64,000 nt of DNA. It comes from RHLJ01 sp965222205 (GTDB taxonomy: Bacteria; Bacteroidota; Rhodothermia; Balneolales; Balneolaceae). The DNA lies in NCBI GenBank assembly GCA_965222205.1, contig OZ244932.1, forward strand, positions 2,232,001 through 2,296,000. Direction: 5' to 3'. Below the pieces are notes generated by a model. That model did no database searches. It saw nothing but the letters and a program-made list of their open reading frames with translations, and was not told the DNA's origin. The position numbers were made by a program, and so were the translations under genes. How positions within the stretch are numbered: position 1 is the first letter of the stretch; each line of letters begins with the position of its first letter. Shown here piece after piece: positions 49,862-58,950 of the stretch.

Positions 49862-52617
49862 TGGAATCATTTAATCTGGAAACGAATATTTCAAAATGGA
49901 AAAGGAAACTTTTCCAAAAGCAGAACTTGGAACCCGGCGATATTGAAGAGTTGGAAAACCATCTCCGGGATTCAATTGAGGCTTTGGTATCACGTGGAGT
50001 GAATCCAAGAGAAGCTTTTGAGAAGTCAGTTGCAAAAATGGAATCAGGTTTCGATGAAGCGATTGAGGAGTACAAATTTACAAGCGCCACTCATGAACCT
50101 AAATCAAAATGGTTTTCCAGTTGGTGGATTCCAGAATTGCTTCCAAATATTGTTAAAGTCTTTCTGAGAAACCTAAAACGACAACCTGGATATTCGTTCA
50201 TCAATATTTCAGGTCTGGCTATTGGAATGGCCTGTTGCATGGTTATTTTTCTTTTTGTTCAGAATGAACTTAGCTATGATACCTTCCATGAAAAGTACGA
50301 TCGCATTTTCCGTGTAGATCAAACCCTGATTTGGAATAATTTTGACGGCGTATTCTCTTCAACCGGGCCTGGAGTAGCATCAACCTTAAAAGCCGATTTT
50401 CCAGAAATTGAAACCACTGTTAGAATCAATAACTTGCCGGATCAGTTAATCACAATCCAAAACTCCAAAAATGACACTCGCTATTTTGAGGAACACCAGA
50501 TTCTGGCTGCTGACTCTACATTCTTTGAGGTTTTTTCAATGGATTTCGTTGAGGGTAACCCGGAAAACGCTATGGTTAACCCCTACTCAATCATTCTTAC
50601 TGATCAAACTAAATCCCGGTATTTCCCAGAAGATGAACCAGCCCTTGGCAAAACAATAACTGTAGGCAATCCTGGACAAGAAGTAGATTACCTGGTGACT
50701 GGAGTTGTAGATGAAATGCCTTCAAATTCTCACTTCACGTTTGATCTACTAACCACACTTTCGTCTAATCCAAGAGTGAAAGAAAGAGAATCCACCTGGG
50801 TTTGGACAGTTTTTGTCACTTACCTGCTACTAGACAAAAACACCGATATAATGGCTTTCAGGGATAAGGTGAGCGCAAAAGCTCAGAATTATGCCAATGC
50901 AAATATATTCCCATTATTTGGTGATGAAGCTGACGCAGGAAACAACTATGAACTATTTATTACTCCTCTTAGTGAAATTTATCTCAATATTAATCAAGCC
51001 GGGAACCGGTTTGGTATAGTAAGTGATTATTTCTACATCTACGTGTTTGCCAGTATAGCCTTAATGATCATTTTATTAGCAGCTATAAACTTTATGAATC
51101 TGTCATCTGCAAGGTCGGTACATCGCGCTAAGGAGGTTGGAATCCGAAAAACACTAGGGTCCCAAAAAGGGAGTTTGATTAGTCAATTCCTTTCAGAATC
51201 TGTTCTTTTCAGTACTATTTCAATGCTTCTGGCTCTTGGAATTGTATATCTCTGCATGCCTTTTTTCAATATTATTGCTGCTAAGGAATTATCCTTTTCA
51301 GATCTTCTCACAGGTATAAATCTACTACAAATTATCAGCCTAACTTTAGCTACCGGTTTACTGGCTGGGGTTTATCCGGCACTGTATCTTACTTCATTCA
51401 ATCCAATTGAAGCCTTTAAAGGAAAAATTTCTTCGCTTACTAATAACAAGTTTTCATTCAATAGATTAAGAAATTCACTGGTTGTTTTTCAGTTTGCCAT
51501 ATCCATTATGTTAATCTCATGCAGTGTAATTATCTATCAACAGCTTAATTTTCTGCAAAATAAAAGCCTTGGTTTCGATAAAGATAATGTGCTGGTTATT
51601 GAAAATGTAGAGAAGCTTGATGATCAAATTGAAACTTTTAAACAACTGATTGAGCAGGATTCCAGAGTAATAAATGTTACCAAAACCAATGCTGTTCCCC
51701 CTCAAATCTGGTACGAAGATTTTGCTACCGTATATGGAGGCGATGGAAATAGTGTTCCGCTGAATTCCTTAAATGTTGATTCAGATTTTATTTCAACTTT
51801 TGATTTAGAGATAATACAGGGACGTGAATTCGAAGAGGGGTCGGCTGCAAATAAACGTTATGCAATTCTGAATGAGACCGCTATCGATCACCTGAACTGG
51901 ACAGAGGGATCAACTGATAAATCAGACTTCCCTCTCGGCGAATCTATTTTATTCAGTGGTCTGGACACTCAGTATGAAATAATAGGAGTGGTTAACGACT
52001 TTAACCTTACTTCGCTCCATTACAACATCCAGCCTCTTGCTATTTTTCATGATGAATCGACAGTATGGAAAGGAGATAACAGATTCTTAAGTGTTCGAAC
52101 CAGCGAAGGATCTAATTTGATGGCTTTGATTAACTCTATTGAAAATGAATGGACTCAACTATCGGGCGGGCTGCCTTTTGATTTTACTTTTCTTGATGAT
52201 CAACTCGCCTCTCAATATGAATTTGAGCAACGTGTGGCTTCATTAGTAACCATATTTACCGGACTTGCTATTTTTATTGCCCTTTTGGGATTACTGGGTC
52301 TGGTTTCTTTTGCTATCGAAAAACGCACCAAAGAGATTGGCGTAAGAAAAGTGATGGGCGCTTCCTCTTCGCGTATCGTATTTCTGCTCTCTAAAGACAC
52401 TCTAAAATTGGTTCTGATTTCCATCATTATATCCATACCCGTTTCATGGTATCTGATGGAAAACTGGCTTCAGAATTTTGTTTTCAGAGTAGAGATAAAC
52501 CCAATTATTTTCCTTGTATCCGGAGTAGCCGCAATTCTTTTAGCATGGGCTGTACTCAGTTATCAAACGATAAAAGCGTCAGTTCAAAACCCGGTTAAGA
52601 GCCTGAAAAGCGAATGA
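49861..52617 (+). CDS. MacB/FtsX-like ABC transporter permease with prefix domain, second
   Basis: 918 residues, a paralogue of the upstream gene with the same order: a prefix domain (LEPGDIEELENHLRDSIEAL), TM1 (GYSFINISGLAIGMACCMVI), a MacB-like periplasmic domain, FtsX helices with HRAKEVGIRKTLGSQKGSLI, a second periplasmic domain, and a second FtsX unit with KRTKEIGVRKVMGASSSRIV. Its start overlaps the previous stop by one base (TAATG), so the two are coupled and may pair as a heterodimer. The ATPase partner is not in the window. Confidence 0.88.
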   Translation: MESFNLETNISKWKRKLFQKQNLEPGDIEELENHLRDSIEALVSRGVNPREAFEKSVAKMESGFDEAIEEYKFTSATHEPKSKWFSSWWIPELLPNIVKVFLRNLKRQPGYSFINISGLAIGMACCMVIFLFVQNELSYDTFHEKYDRIFRVDQTLIWNNFDGVFSSTGPGVASTLKADFPEIETTVRINNLPDQLITIQNSKNDTRYFEEHQILAADSTFFEVFSMDFVEGNPENAMVNPYSIILTDQTKSRYFPEDEPALGKTITVGNPGQEVDYLVTGVVDEMPSNSHFTFDLLTTLSSNPRVKERESTWVWTVFVTYLLLDKNTDIMAFRDKVSAKAQNYANANIFPLFGDEADAGNNYELFITPLSEIYLNINQAGNRFGIVSDYFYIYVFASIALMIILLAAINFMNLSSARSVHRAKEVGIRKTLGSQKGSLISQFLSESVLFSTISMLLALGIVYLCMPFFNIIAAKELSFSDLLTGINLLQIISLTLATGLLAGVYPALYLTSFNPIEAFKGKISSLTNNKFSFNRLRNSLVVFQFAISIMLISCSVIIYQQLNFLQNKSLGFDKDNVLVIENVEKLDDQIETFKQLIEQDSRVINVTKTNAVPPQIWYEDFATVYGGDGNSVPLNSLNVDSDFISTFDLEIIQGREFEEGSAANKRYAILNETAIDHLNWTEGSTDKSDFPLGESILFSGLDTQYEIIGVVNDFNLTSLHYNIQPLAIFHDESTVWKGDNRFLSVRTSEGSNLMALINSIENEWTQLSGGLPFDFTFLDDQLASQYEFEQRVASLVTIFTGLAIFIALLGLLGLVSFAIEKRTKEIGVRKVMGASSSRIVFLLSKDTLKLVLISIIISIPVSWYLMENWLQNFVFRVEINPIIFLVSGVAAILLAWAVLSYQTIKASVQNPVKSLKSE

Positions 52618-52634
52618 GATAAATAATTATGGTC

Positions 52635-53597
52635 TTAATTTGATTGATTTGGGTTGCTCAGTGCGTAACTGGATATCAAGGAATTTCTTCCAGCATGATT
52701 TTCCAGAACATAATGCATTCTGGCTGCTTGACCATTTGTAAACATATTCATTACCGAATCATCAGTGTAATTCATATAGTTTTCTATTTGGGCTTCATCA
52801 CCAGCACAACCCAACAATTTACTGTTCCCAAACACTTCTCTTGCCACAGCCGGGGTATCTTCTATATAGTCATTAGTTTCACATACTTTACTTCCCCATG
52901 TATGTAGTAATCCCAGGTAATGACCCATTTCGTGGGTAAGAGTACGCCCAAAACGAGCATGGCAATTTATATCTGACTCACCAAAATGAATTGAATTTAT
53001 TAGTATTCCTTCCGCATCGTTTGGTCCAGGAATGCTAAGATACTTAGTACCTGGTAAATCGGTTTCAGGTCCTGAAGAACTCCCTAATACCAGGCATTCC
53101 ATTTCCTCAGGTAAGGGAGTTACCCAGATATTGATAAAATTCTCTGGATTCCAGTAAGCATACTGAGCGTAGTAATTTTGATTATAACCTATGCTTTCTA
53201 CACTATCCGGATTTTGAGCTATTCGATTTATCCCGTTAGATGACTTTTTATCCGGATCTTTTTTTGCAAGTTCAAACTCAATCTTTGTATCAGCTCCATC
53301 CTGATGATTATTATATCCCCTTGTATTTTCTTTTTTTCTGAAATCTTCATTCAGGATTTCAATCTGCTTTTTAATCCTAGCTTCTGATAGATTAGTTCCC
53401 TCACCTATTTGCTCTCCTAAATGGATTAGGTGCACCACGACAGGAAGGGTTACAACATCAAGACCTGGCTCTGGTTGTCCATTTTCTGGAATTTCTGGAT
53501 TGCTAACCCCGGAAGATTCTGAGCATGACACAATTAACCCAAATATGATTGTTATCAGTGCTATTAACTTGAAAGTATACTTTTTGTTTCTTTTCAT
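52635..53597 (-). CDS. M43-family (pappalysin-like) zinc metalloprotease lipoprotein
   Basis: 320 residues with a lipobox (LIVSCS, Cys25). The catalytic motif HEMGHYLGLLH is at residues 222-232, followed by TWGSKVCETNDYIEDTPAVA and the Met-turn-like region NYMNYTDDSVMNMFTNGQAA. This is the M43B group typical of Bacteroidota, which usually cleaves extracellular proteins. The N-terminal half has VVVHLIHLGEQIGEGTNLSE, the conserved entry strand. It meets the permease operon tail to tail and lies downstream of a terminator, so it has its own promoter. Confidence 0.92.
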   Translation of the reverse strand: MKRNKKYTFKLIALITIIFGLIVSCSESSGVSNPEIPENGQPEPGLDVVTLPVVVHLIHLGEQIGEGTNLSEARIKKQIEILNEDFRKKENTRGYNNHQDGADTKIEFELAKKDPDKKSSNGINRIAQNPDSVESIGYNQNYYAQYAYWNPENFINIWVTPLPEEMECLVLGSSSGPETDLPGTKYLSIPGPNDAEGILINSIHFGESDINCHARFGRTLTHEMGHYLGLLHTWGSKVCETNDYIEDTPAVAREVFGNSKLLGCAGDEAQIENYMNYTDDSVMNMFTNGQAARMHYVLENHAGRNSLISSYALSNPNQSN

Positions 53598-53609
53598 TTT
53601 TAAGGGTTT

Positions 53610-53645
53610 TTAAAAAACCGCGATGGAAGAATTCCACCGCGGTTG
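53610..53645 (-). terminator. Terminator of the TPR gene at 53697-55367
   Basis: AACCGCG-TGGAA and TTCCA-CGCGGTT pair with one mismatch inside the stem. On the minus strand a T-run follows. It separates the TPR gene from the M43 protease gene. Confidence 0.88.
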
Positions 53646-53696
53646 GCTTTTATCTCTCCTGACTTGCTTAGGAGTACTATTTACTCATCCCAGGCA

Positions 53697-55367
53697 CTAC
53701 AACACTCTTGATTCTTCTAAATCAATATCTGCCCATTTCCAGGCTTCTTCAAAGCGATGCTTTACTGCTTCGGCTTGTTCTATCTTAGATTGCTTCACAT
53801 AACTTTGATAGAGACCATATAACGACCATCCGTTTTCAGGAAAGGTTTCCAAATCTTCTTTATATGCTTTTTCAGCTTCTTTAGCTTTTCCGGCTTTTAG
53901 GAGAACCGCTCCAAGTGTTTGACGAACGGGTGAATGCCAGTCAGATGGTTCGTTATAATTCAGATTGTCTTCCAGTGAAGCTGCTTTTCTTAAAATGGAA
54001 ATCGCTTTGTCATAATTTCTGGATGCTGCAAAAATCTCTCCTTCAAGACTTAATGATGCGATTGTAAGTACATCGGTGGCGTTGTTTATTTCCCAAACTG
54101 TAACATCCTGAAGGCGTATATCTTCGCGCACCTTGTTTAGTTTACTTAATTCTTTTCTTGCCGCTTCGATATTTTCTTGAGCTATCATTGCCATGCCCTG
54201 TGCGTAATGCCAAACTCCTAATGGATAGACTAAATCGTCTGCGGGTTTTGGGGTATTTAGAATCTCATCCCACTTTCCGAATTTTACATAAGCATAGAGA
54301 GGTGTTACCCAATAATGCTGAAGGGTCCCCAAGCCAGGAATCCGCATACTTTCTTCATTAATATGACTTGCCATATGCTCAGCAGCCATTATCGCTTTTT
54401 TGCTATTCCCTTGAAGAGTTGCCATTGCCCATAAAAAGTGCCTGTTATGTGGCACATAAGCCAATGGATATATTCCCTGCTGCCGGCATTGAGCGATATA
54501 GTTATTATCTACAAGTATAGCTCGCTCGTTAGCTTCAACTCCTTCCTGATATTTACCGGTTCTGATATAAATATGGCTCGGCATATGAACTAAATGTCCT
54601 GAACCTGGAACCAGGTCTTCCATGGTTTTAGCATATTCTAATGCTCTTCCGGGTGTTTTTGAGGCTTCCACCGCGTGAATATAATAGTGAATCAAGCCTG
54701 TATGTCTCGGATAGTCTTTTAATCCTGTTTCCAGTACTTCAAGAATTTCAGGAGTCCATTCTTTTGGATGACCATTCCATTGCCAAAAATCCCACGCATG
54801 AATTACCATCAAAGCTTCGGCTAATAGAGTTCTTACATTTGGATCATTCGGATATTTAGCTATCAGCTTTCTCATAGCATCTGCATAAGCGTGATCCAGA
54901 GTTGTTCGATCTGATAATGTTTCATCATCCGAATACCTTTCGGCTAATGCATCAATCAAATCTCTTTCCTTTTCTGATGCATATTTCTTCAGGCTTTTTG
55001 CCTTTTGAATAGCTTCGTAAGCTGGCTTTACTGAAGATGGTTCCATTGCTACGTTTAGATTAGGTCCCAGAACAAGTGCCTGACCCCAGTATGCTATAGC
55101 TGAGTTGAGTTCTAGCATTGCCACTTGTTCGTATGAACGAGCAGCTTCTAAGTGATTAAAACCATACGTTAGTGCAATTGCCTGGTTGAAGTAAATGTTT
55201 ACGAGTTCATCAGTTGATGATATATCGAAGTTATGGACACCCATGCCCTCAAAAAGTGGTGCATGCTGGCCTTCAAATAAATTGTCACCCTGCATAGGCT
55301 GACCTAAAGCTAATTCTACTTGTGTTGATATGAATGTGATTAACACACCCATTATTATTCGTTTCAT
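53697..55367 (-). CDS. Secreted TPR-repeat protein
   Basis: 556 residues from the ATG at 55367, which gives a clean signal peptide (MKRIIMGVLITFISTQVELA); the frame is open 69 bp further up, but that part is basic and unlikely. TPR-like units run through the protein: YFNQAIALTYGFNHLEAARS, IAYWGQALVLGPNLN, and near the end GAVLLKAGKAKEAEKAYKED. A His-containing middle (HYYIHAVEASKTPGRALEYA, HMPSHIYIRTGKYQEGV) is typical of a widespread family of TPR proteins of unknown function. It is transcribed alone and ends at a strong terminator. Confidence 0.85.
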   Translation of the reverse strand: MKRIIMGVLITFISTQVELALGQPMQGDNLFEGQHAPLFEGMGVHNFDISSTDELVNIYFNQAIALTYGFNHLEAARSYEQVAMLELNSAIAYWGQALVLGPNLNVAMEPSSVKPAYEAIQKAKSLKKYASEKERDLIDALAERYSDDETLSDRTTLDHAYADAMRKLIAKYPNDPNVRTLLAEALMVIHAWDFWQWNGHPKEWTPEILEVLETGLKDYPRHTGLIHYYIHAVEASKTPGRALEYAKTMEDLVPGSGHLVHMPSHIYIRTGKYQEGVEANERAILVDNNYIAQCRQQGIYPLAYVPHNRHFLWAMATLQGNSKKAIMAAEHMASHINEESMRIPGLGTLQHYWVTPLYAYVKFGKWDEILNTPKPADDLVYPLGVWHYAQGMAMIAQENIEAARKELSKLNKVREDIRLQDVTVWEINNATDVLTIASLSLEGEIFAASRNYDKAISILRKAASLEDNLNYNEPSDWHSPVRQTLGAVLLKAGKAKEAEKAYKEDLETFPENGWSLYGLYQSYVKQSKIEQAEAVKHRFEEAWKWADIDLEESRVL

Positions 55368-55569
55368 TCTGTCTGTTGTTTTTTTGTGTTTATTAATTGT
55401 TGATAGTCTTCTTGACGCTCCATTTCTGTTGCGCACAAAATTACGAGGTTAGACCGAGTGAGATACGGCTCCTTACGTCAACAATAGGTATACAAGTGCA
55501 CTGTGGAATAGGTGAACATCAGGTGAGCAGGATAAAAAAGATGTTCTAAAATTATTTAAAAACTCTACT

Positions 55570-57465
55570 TTAACCGACTTTCAGAGATTCCTTTTCCAGA
55601 TGGAGCATGAACTCGGTAAGGTTATCTTCAGTATTGATATCCAATTTTTTTCGAAGTCGATAACGTGCTGTTTTAACACTGTCAGGGGAAATCCCGAGAA
55701 TAGCTGCCATTTCCTTAATGGTCAGATTGAGTTTCACCAAAGCAGAAAGCCGCATTTCATTAGGGGTAAGGTCAGGATATCGATCTTTCAGGATGTGATA
55801 AAACCCAGTGTGGACTTCCTCGAAATGCATTTGGAACTGTTTCCAATCCTCATCAAGGGTGGCACTGTAATCCAACAGCTGAGAAAGACTGTTAAGCTCT
55901 CTGGACGATCCTTCCTTCTTTAAACTCTCGACTTTTTCTTTCATTTCCTCCATCATCTCATTCTTCTGGACCATATTGAGACTCTGGGAGGTTAGCTGTT
56001 TGTTCTTAAATTCCAGGTCACGCTCCAGCTCCTGGCTTTTAAGCTTCGAGACCTCAAGTTCAGCACTACTTCTTTGAATTCTTAACCGCTGACTTCTCAC
56101 AATCAGAAACCCAATCAAAAGCAGAAGAACTAAACCACCAATCAATGAGGCTTGAATATATGCTCTGCGCTCATTTTCTAATTGAAGGGTAGCAATCTCC
56201 TTCTCTTTTTCCCCGACCCTGAATCGGGCTTCAAATTCGAGCATATTCTTTGCTCTTTCTTCATTGAAGATAGAATCCCGAACCATAAGTAACCTCTCGT
56301 GATTCTCAGTTGCAGCCTGATACTTATTTTGTTGTTTTTGAACCTCGATTAAAACCTCAAGGCTATTCTCAGCAACTATCCAGTCATTACCAGTTATGGC
56401 TAAGTTTACTCCCCTCGAAGCTGCGCTTTCTGCCTCCCTCAAATTATCCATCCCCAAATAGGTATGAGCAAGTTTATTGAGCAGGGAAAAAGTTGTGTTG
56501 GTATATCCTGATTCATCCGCTTCTTTGATTCCCTCTTCCAGGATTACTACAGCCTTCTCAAACTCACCAAGTTCTTCATAGATTTTGGCTACATCATCGA
56601 GACTGTGCAGTGCTAAAAATTTATTCCCCAATGAATCCGCCAGCTTTACCGCTTCATTAGCAACAGCAAGAGCTTCATTTAAACGTTCTTCATCTTTTAA
56701 TACTCTGGCCTGACTAAACATAAGCTGTGGAATCGCATGTTGATACCCCTTATCCTCAAATAGGTCAATAGCCTTTTGATAGTACTCGGCGGCTTTTTCG
56801 AAATTTCCATTTCTTTCCTTTAAAAAACCGGCTTCAGACAACGCCAGTGATTCTCCAGCCCAATCATCAATCTCTTGCGCCTTATGAATAGCATCATCTA
56901 AAAATCGCTGAGCTATGCTATAATCGTTCAGATTTTGTTGAACAATTCCGAGTTTAGTGAGTGCAAAAACTTCTCCCTTTTTATTTCCAATGTCCCTTGA
57001 CAACTCTAGTGCTTCAAATAACCGCTGTGATGCTTTTTCATATTCTGAGATTTGAGAGTATACCGAACCTAAAACCTGCAGTACTTTTATCTGGCTTCTT
57101 ATTGATTCCGTTTCCTGAAAAAGTAGTAGTGCATCCAGATAATTACTGATAGCAATACCTTTATTATCAGTAAATGCGATTACATTAGCCAGCTGATAGT
57201 GGCTTTCAGCAGTAAGGCTATCATTTCTAATGGCTTTCGATAAATCGAGAGCCTCCTCAGCGTAATTGAGTGCGGAAGATACATTTTGAAAAGCCAGCTT
57301 TGATGTAAGTTGATGGAGAAGCTTTATTTCTTCTACTCCGGAAGCGACACTTAATTCTGCTTCCAGTTCTTCTATAGAAGTTCCCCCATCACCATGCTGA
57401 GCAACCCCCAACTCAACCAGAAGTAAAGATACCAGTGCTAACCAAATAACCCGTACTGTTTGCAT
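55570..57465 (-). CDS. Membrane TPR protein with LuxR-type DNA-binding domain
   Basis: 631 residues. A signal peptide (MQTVRVIWLALVSLLLVELG) leads to about nine TPR units (residues 40-400) that would lie in the periplasm. One membrane helix follows near residue 440 (ASLIGGLVLLLLIGFLIVRS), then a coiled coil (about 460-530), and a C-terminal LuxR/GerE-like helix-turn-helix (LTPNEMRLSALVKLNLTIKE, MAAILGISPDSVKTARYRLR). The protein could pass a periplasmic signal straight to DNA without a phosphorelay. Such one-component regulators are frequent in Bacteroidota, and their ligands are unknown. Confidence 0.88.
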   Translation of the reverse strand: MQTVRVIWLALVSLLLVELGVAQHGDGGTSIEELEAELSVASGVEEIKLLHQLTSKLAFQNVSSALNYAEEALDLSKAIRNDSLTAESHYQLANVIAFTDNKGIAISNYLDALLLFQETESIRSQIKVLQVLGSVYSQISEYEKASQRLFEALELSRDIGNKKGEVFALTKLGIVQQNLNDYSIAQRFLDDAIHKAQEIDDWAGESLALSEAGFLKERNGNFEKAAEYYQKAIDLFEDKGYQHAIPQLMFSQARVLKDEERLNEALAVANEAVKLADSLGNKFLALHSLDDVAKIYEELGEFEKAVVILEEGIKEADESGYTNTTFSLLNKLAHTYLGMDNLREAESAASRGVNLAITGNDWIVAENSLEVLIEVQKQQNKYQAATENHERLLMVRDSIFNEERAKNMLEFEARFRVGEKEKEIATLQLENERRAYIQASLIGGLVLLLLIGFLIVRSQRLRIQRSSAELEVSKLKSQELERDLEFKNKQLTSQSLNMVQKNEMMEEMKEKVESLKKEGSSRELNSLSQLLDYSATLDEDWKQFQMHFEEVHTGFYHILKDRYPDLTPNEMRLSALVKLNLTIKEMAAILGISPDSVKTARYRLRKKLDINTEDNLTEFMLHLEKESLKVG

Positions 57466-57525
57466 AACCCTGACTCAAATTATTACACCAAAGATAACCG
57501 AGCGGGTTTTAGCGATCAAATGCAG

Positions 57526-58878
57526 TTATTGTTTCGCGGGAACCCGGGGTATAGTCATTATTTGTTTCTGGCGACCGTCAATATACCAAACACCAGACTC
57601 ATCAAAGAAAGCATCCTCTTCCAGCATAATCCGGATTTCTTTTCCCCATTCATCAATATAAGTAGCTGCATTAAGCTCAATGGAATAGGCAGTATTGAGG
57701 TGAAGCGGGTAATCTCCATCTCCAGGAACGCCACCCTGAGCATCCCACATTCCAAGAGTAGTTCCGGCCGCGTGACCATGATAGCCAATCGGATGAGTAT
57801 AAATAGAGGGCTTAATTCCTTCTGCAATAGCCTGCTCTCTCGACATTTTCAGTACTTCATTCCCGGTCCTGCCTTCTTCAAAGTTTCGGGTAAATATATC
57901 CTGAAGTCGGTTTCCATTATCAAATGCTTTATTTAAGTACTCGGGAACTTCTGTTTCGCCTGGTCTCAGAACATAAGCATGCTGCTGCGTATCGGTATTT
58001 AATCTCAGATAAGTGATCCCAAAATCGACATGAAGAAGATCTCCCGGTAAAATCACGTTTTTTGCCGGTCGGCTATCAAAGGTTCTCAAATGATCGAAGG
58101 ACTCGGGATCTGCCCGTTGAATAGAAACACTGGGGTGAAACCAAGTAATCAGTTTAAGTTCTCTGATCTTTTCACGATACCACCAAACTACATCATCAGT
58201 TGTGGTGACTCCGGGCTGAATTACTTTGTCAGAAAATCCTTCAGCTATAATTTCATGAGCTATTCTTACGATATGGGGATAGATCGTCATTTCCTTTTGG
58301 GACCGGGTTTCCAGCCATCCAACGGCTACTTTCTCTGCCGAAACCAAACGATCGGAGTATTTTTTACCAATCCCCTGTCTTAGTTCTTCATGATCAGTTA
58401 CCACCATTCCATCGGCATGCTGCCAGGTCTCTGAAATATTGATTCCAATTTTATCAGGATCACGTTCCTCAATTATTTCCAAAAGTCGAGCCCATTGGTC
58501 TGGTTGAACTTCTTTATTCCACGCTTTTTTAAAGGTGGTTCCCACATCGTATCGGGCAACTGCCAAAGTTTCCAAGCCTTCGTCATCTCCACGATCATAA
58601 ACTACCAGAATAGTTCGGCGCCGGGCAGCCAGCCAAGTTGCCGGTAACATCGTTTTTATAACAGGGTCTTCGTTGTATTCCCGTGAGATAATGAGCCACA
58701 TATCAATACCTTCTCTTCGCATGATATCCGGCAAAATATTTTGAATTTTATCAGCCAACAAATCATCAATGACTTGCGCCCGCTCCTTCATAGGAAGAAC
58801 TTCAGGGTAGTTTTGTGCACTTAATGATAAGGTGACAGATGAAAGAATAAGTGTTAGAAAGAATAATCGAAATTGCAT
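57526..58878 (-). CDS. Secreted M24-family metallopeptidase (Xaa-Pro peptidase-like)
   Basis: 450 residues with a signal peptide (MQFRLFFLTLILSSVTLSLS). An N-terminal creatinase-like domain (to about residue 195) precedes the pita-bread fold. Candidate metal ligands are Asp in LLHVDFGITY, Asp or a neighbour in LNTDTQQHAYVL, His in THPIGYHGHAAG, Glu in YSIELNA and Glu in RIMLEEDAFF. The second Asp context is unusual because the usual DxGxxxxGYxxD spacing is altered. It probably removes proline-linked dipeptides or N-terminal residues in the periplasm. Confidence 0.88.
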   Translation of the reverse strand: MQFRLFFLTLILSSVTLSLSAQNYPEVLPMKERAQVIDDLLADKIQNILPDIMRREGIDMWLIISREYNEDPVIKTMLPATWLAARRRTILVVYDRGDDEGLETLAVARYDVGTTFKKAWNKEVQPDQWARLLEIIEERDPDKIGINISETWQHADGMVVTDHEELRQGIGKKYSDRLVSAEKVAVGWLETRSQKEMTIYPHIVRIAHEIIAEGFSDKVIQPGVTTTDDVVWWYREKIRELKLITWFHPSVSIQRADPESFDHLRTFDSRPAKNVILPGDLLHVDFGITYLRLNTDTQQHAYVLRPGETEVPEYLNKAFDNGNRLQDIFTRNFEEGRTGNEVLKMSREQAIAEGIKPSIYTHPIGYHGHAAGTTLGMWDAQGGVPGDGDYPLHLNTAYSIELNAATYIDEWGKEIRIMLEEDAFFDESGVWYIDGRQKQIMTIPRVPAKQ

Positions 58879-58950
58879 GATGCCCCGTTAAGTTAAAGCA
58901 TCAAATAAAGCTCAAAACCTGCACTTATTCAACCATCAACTTTCACTTTA

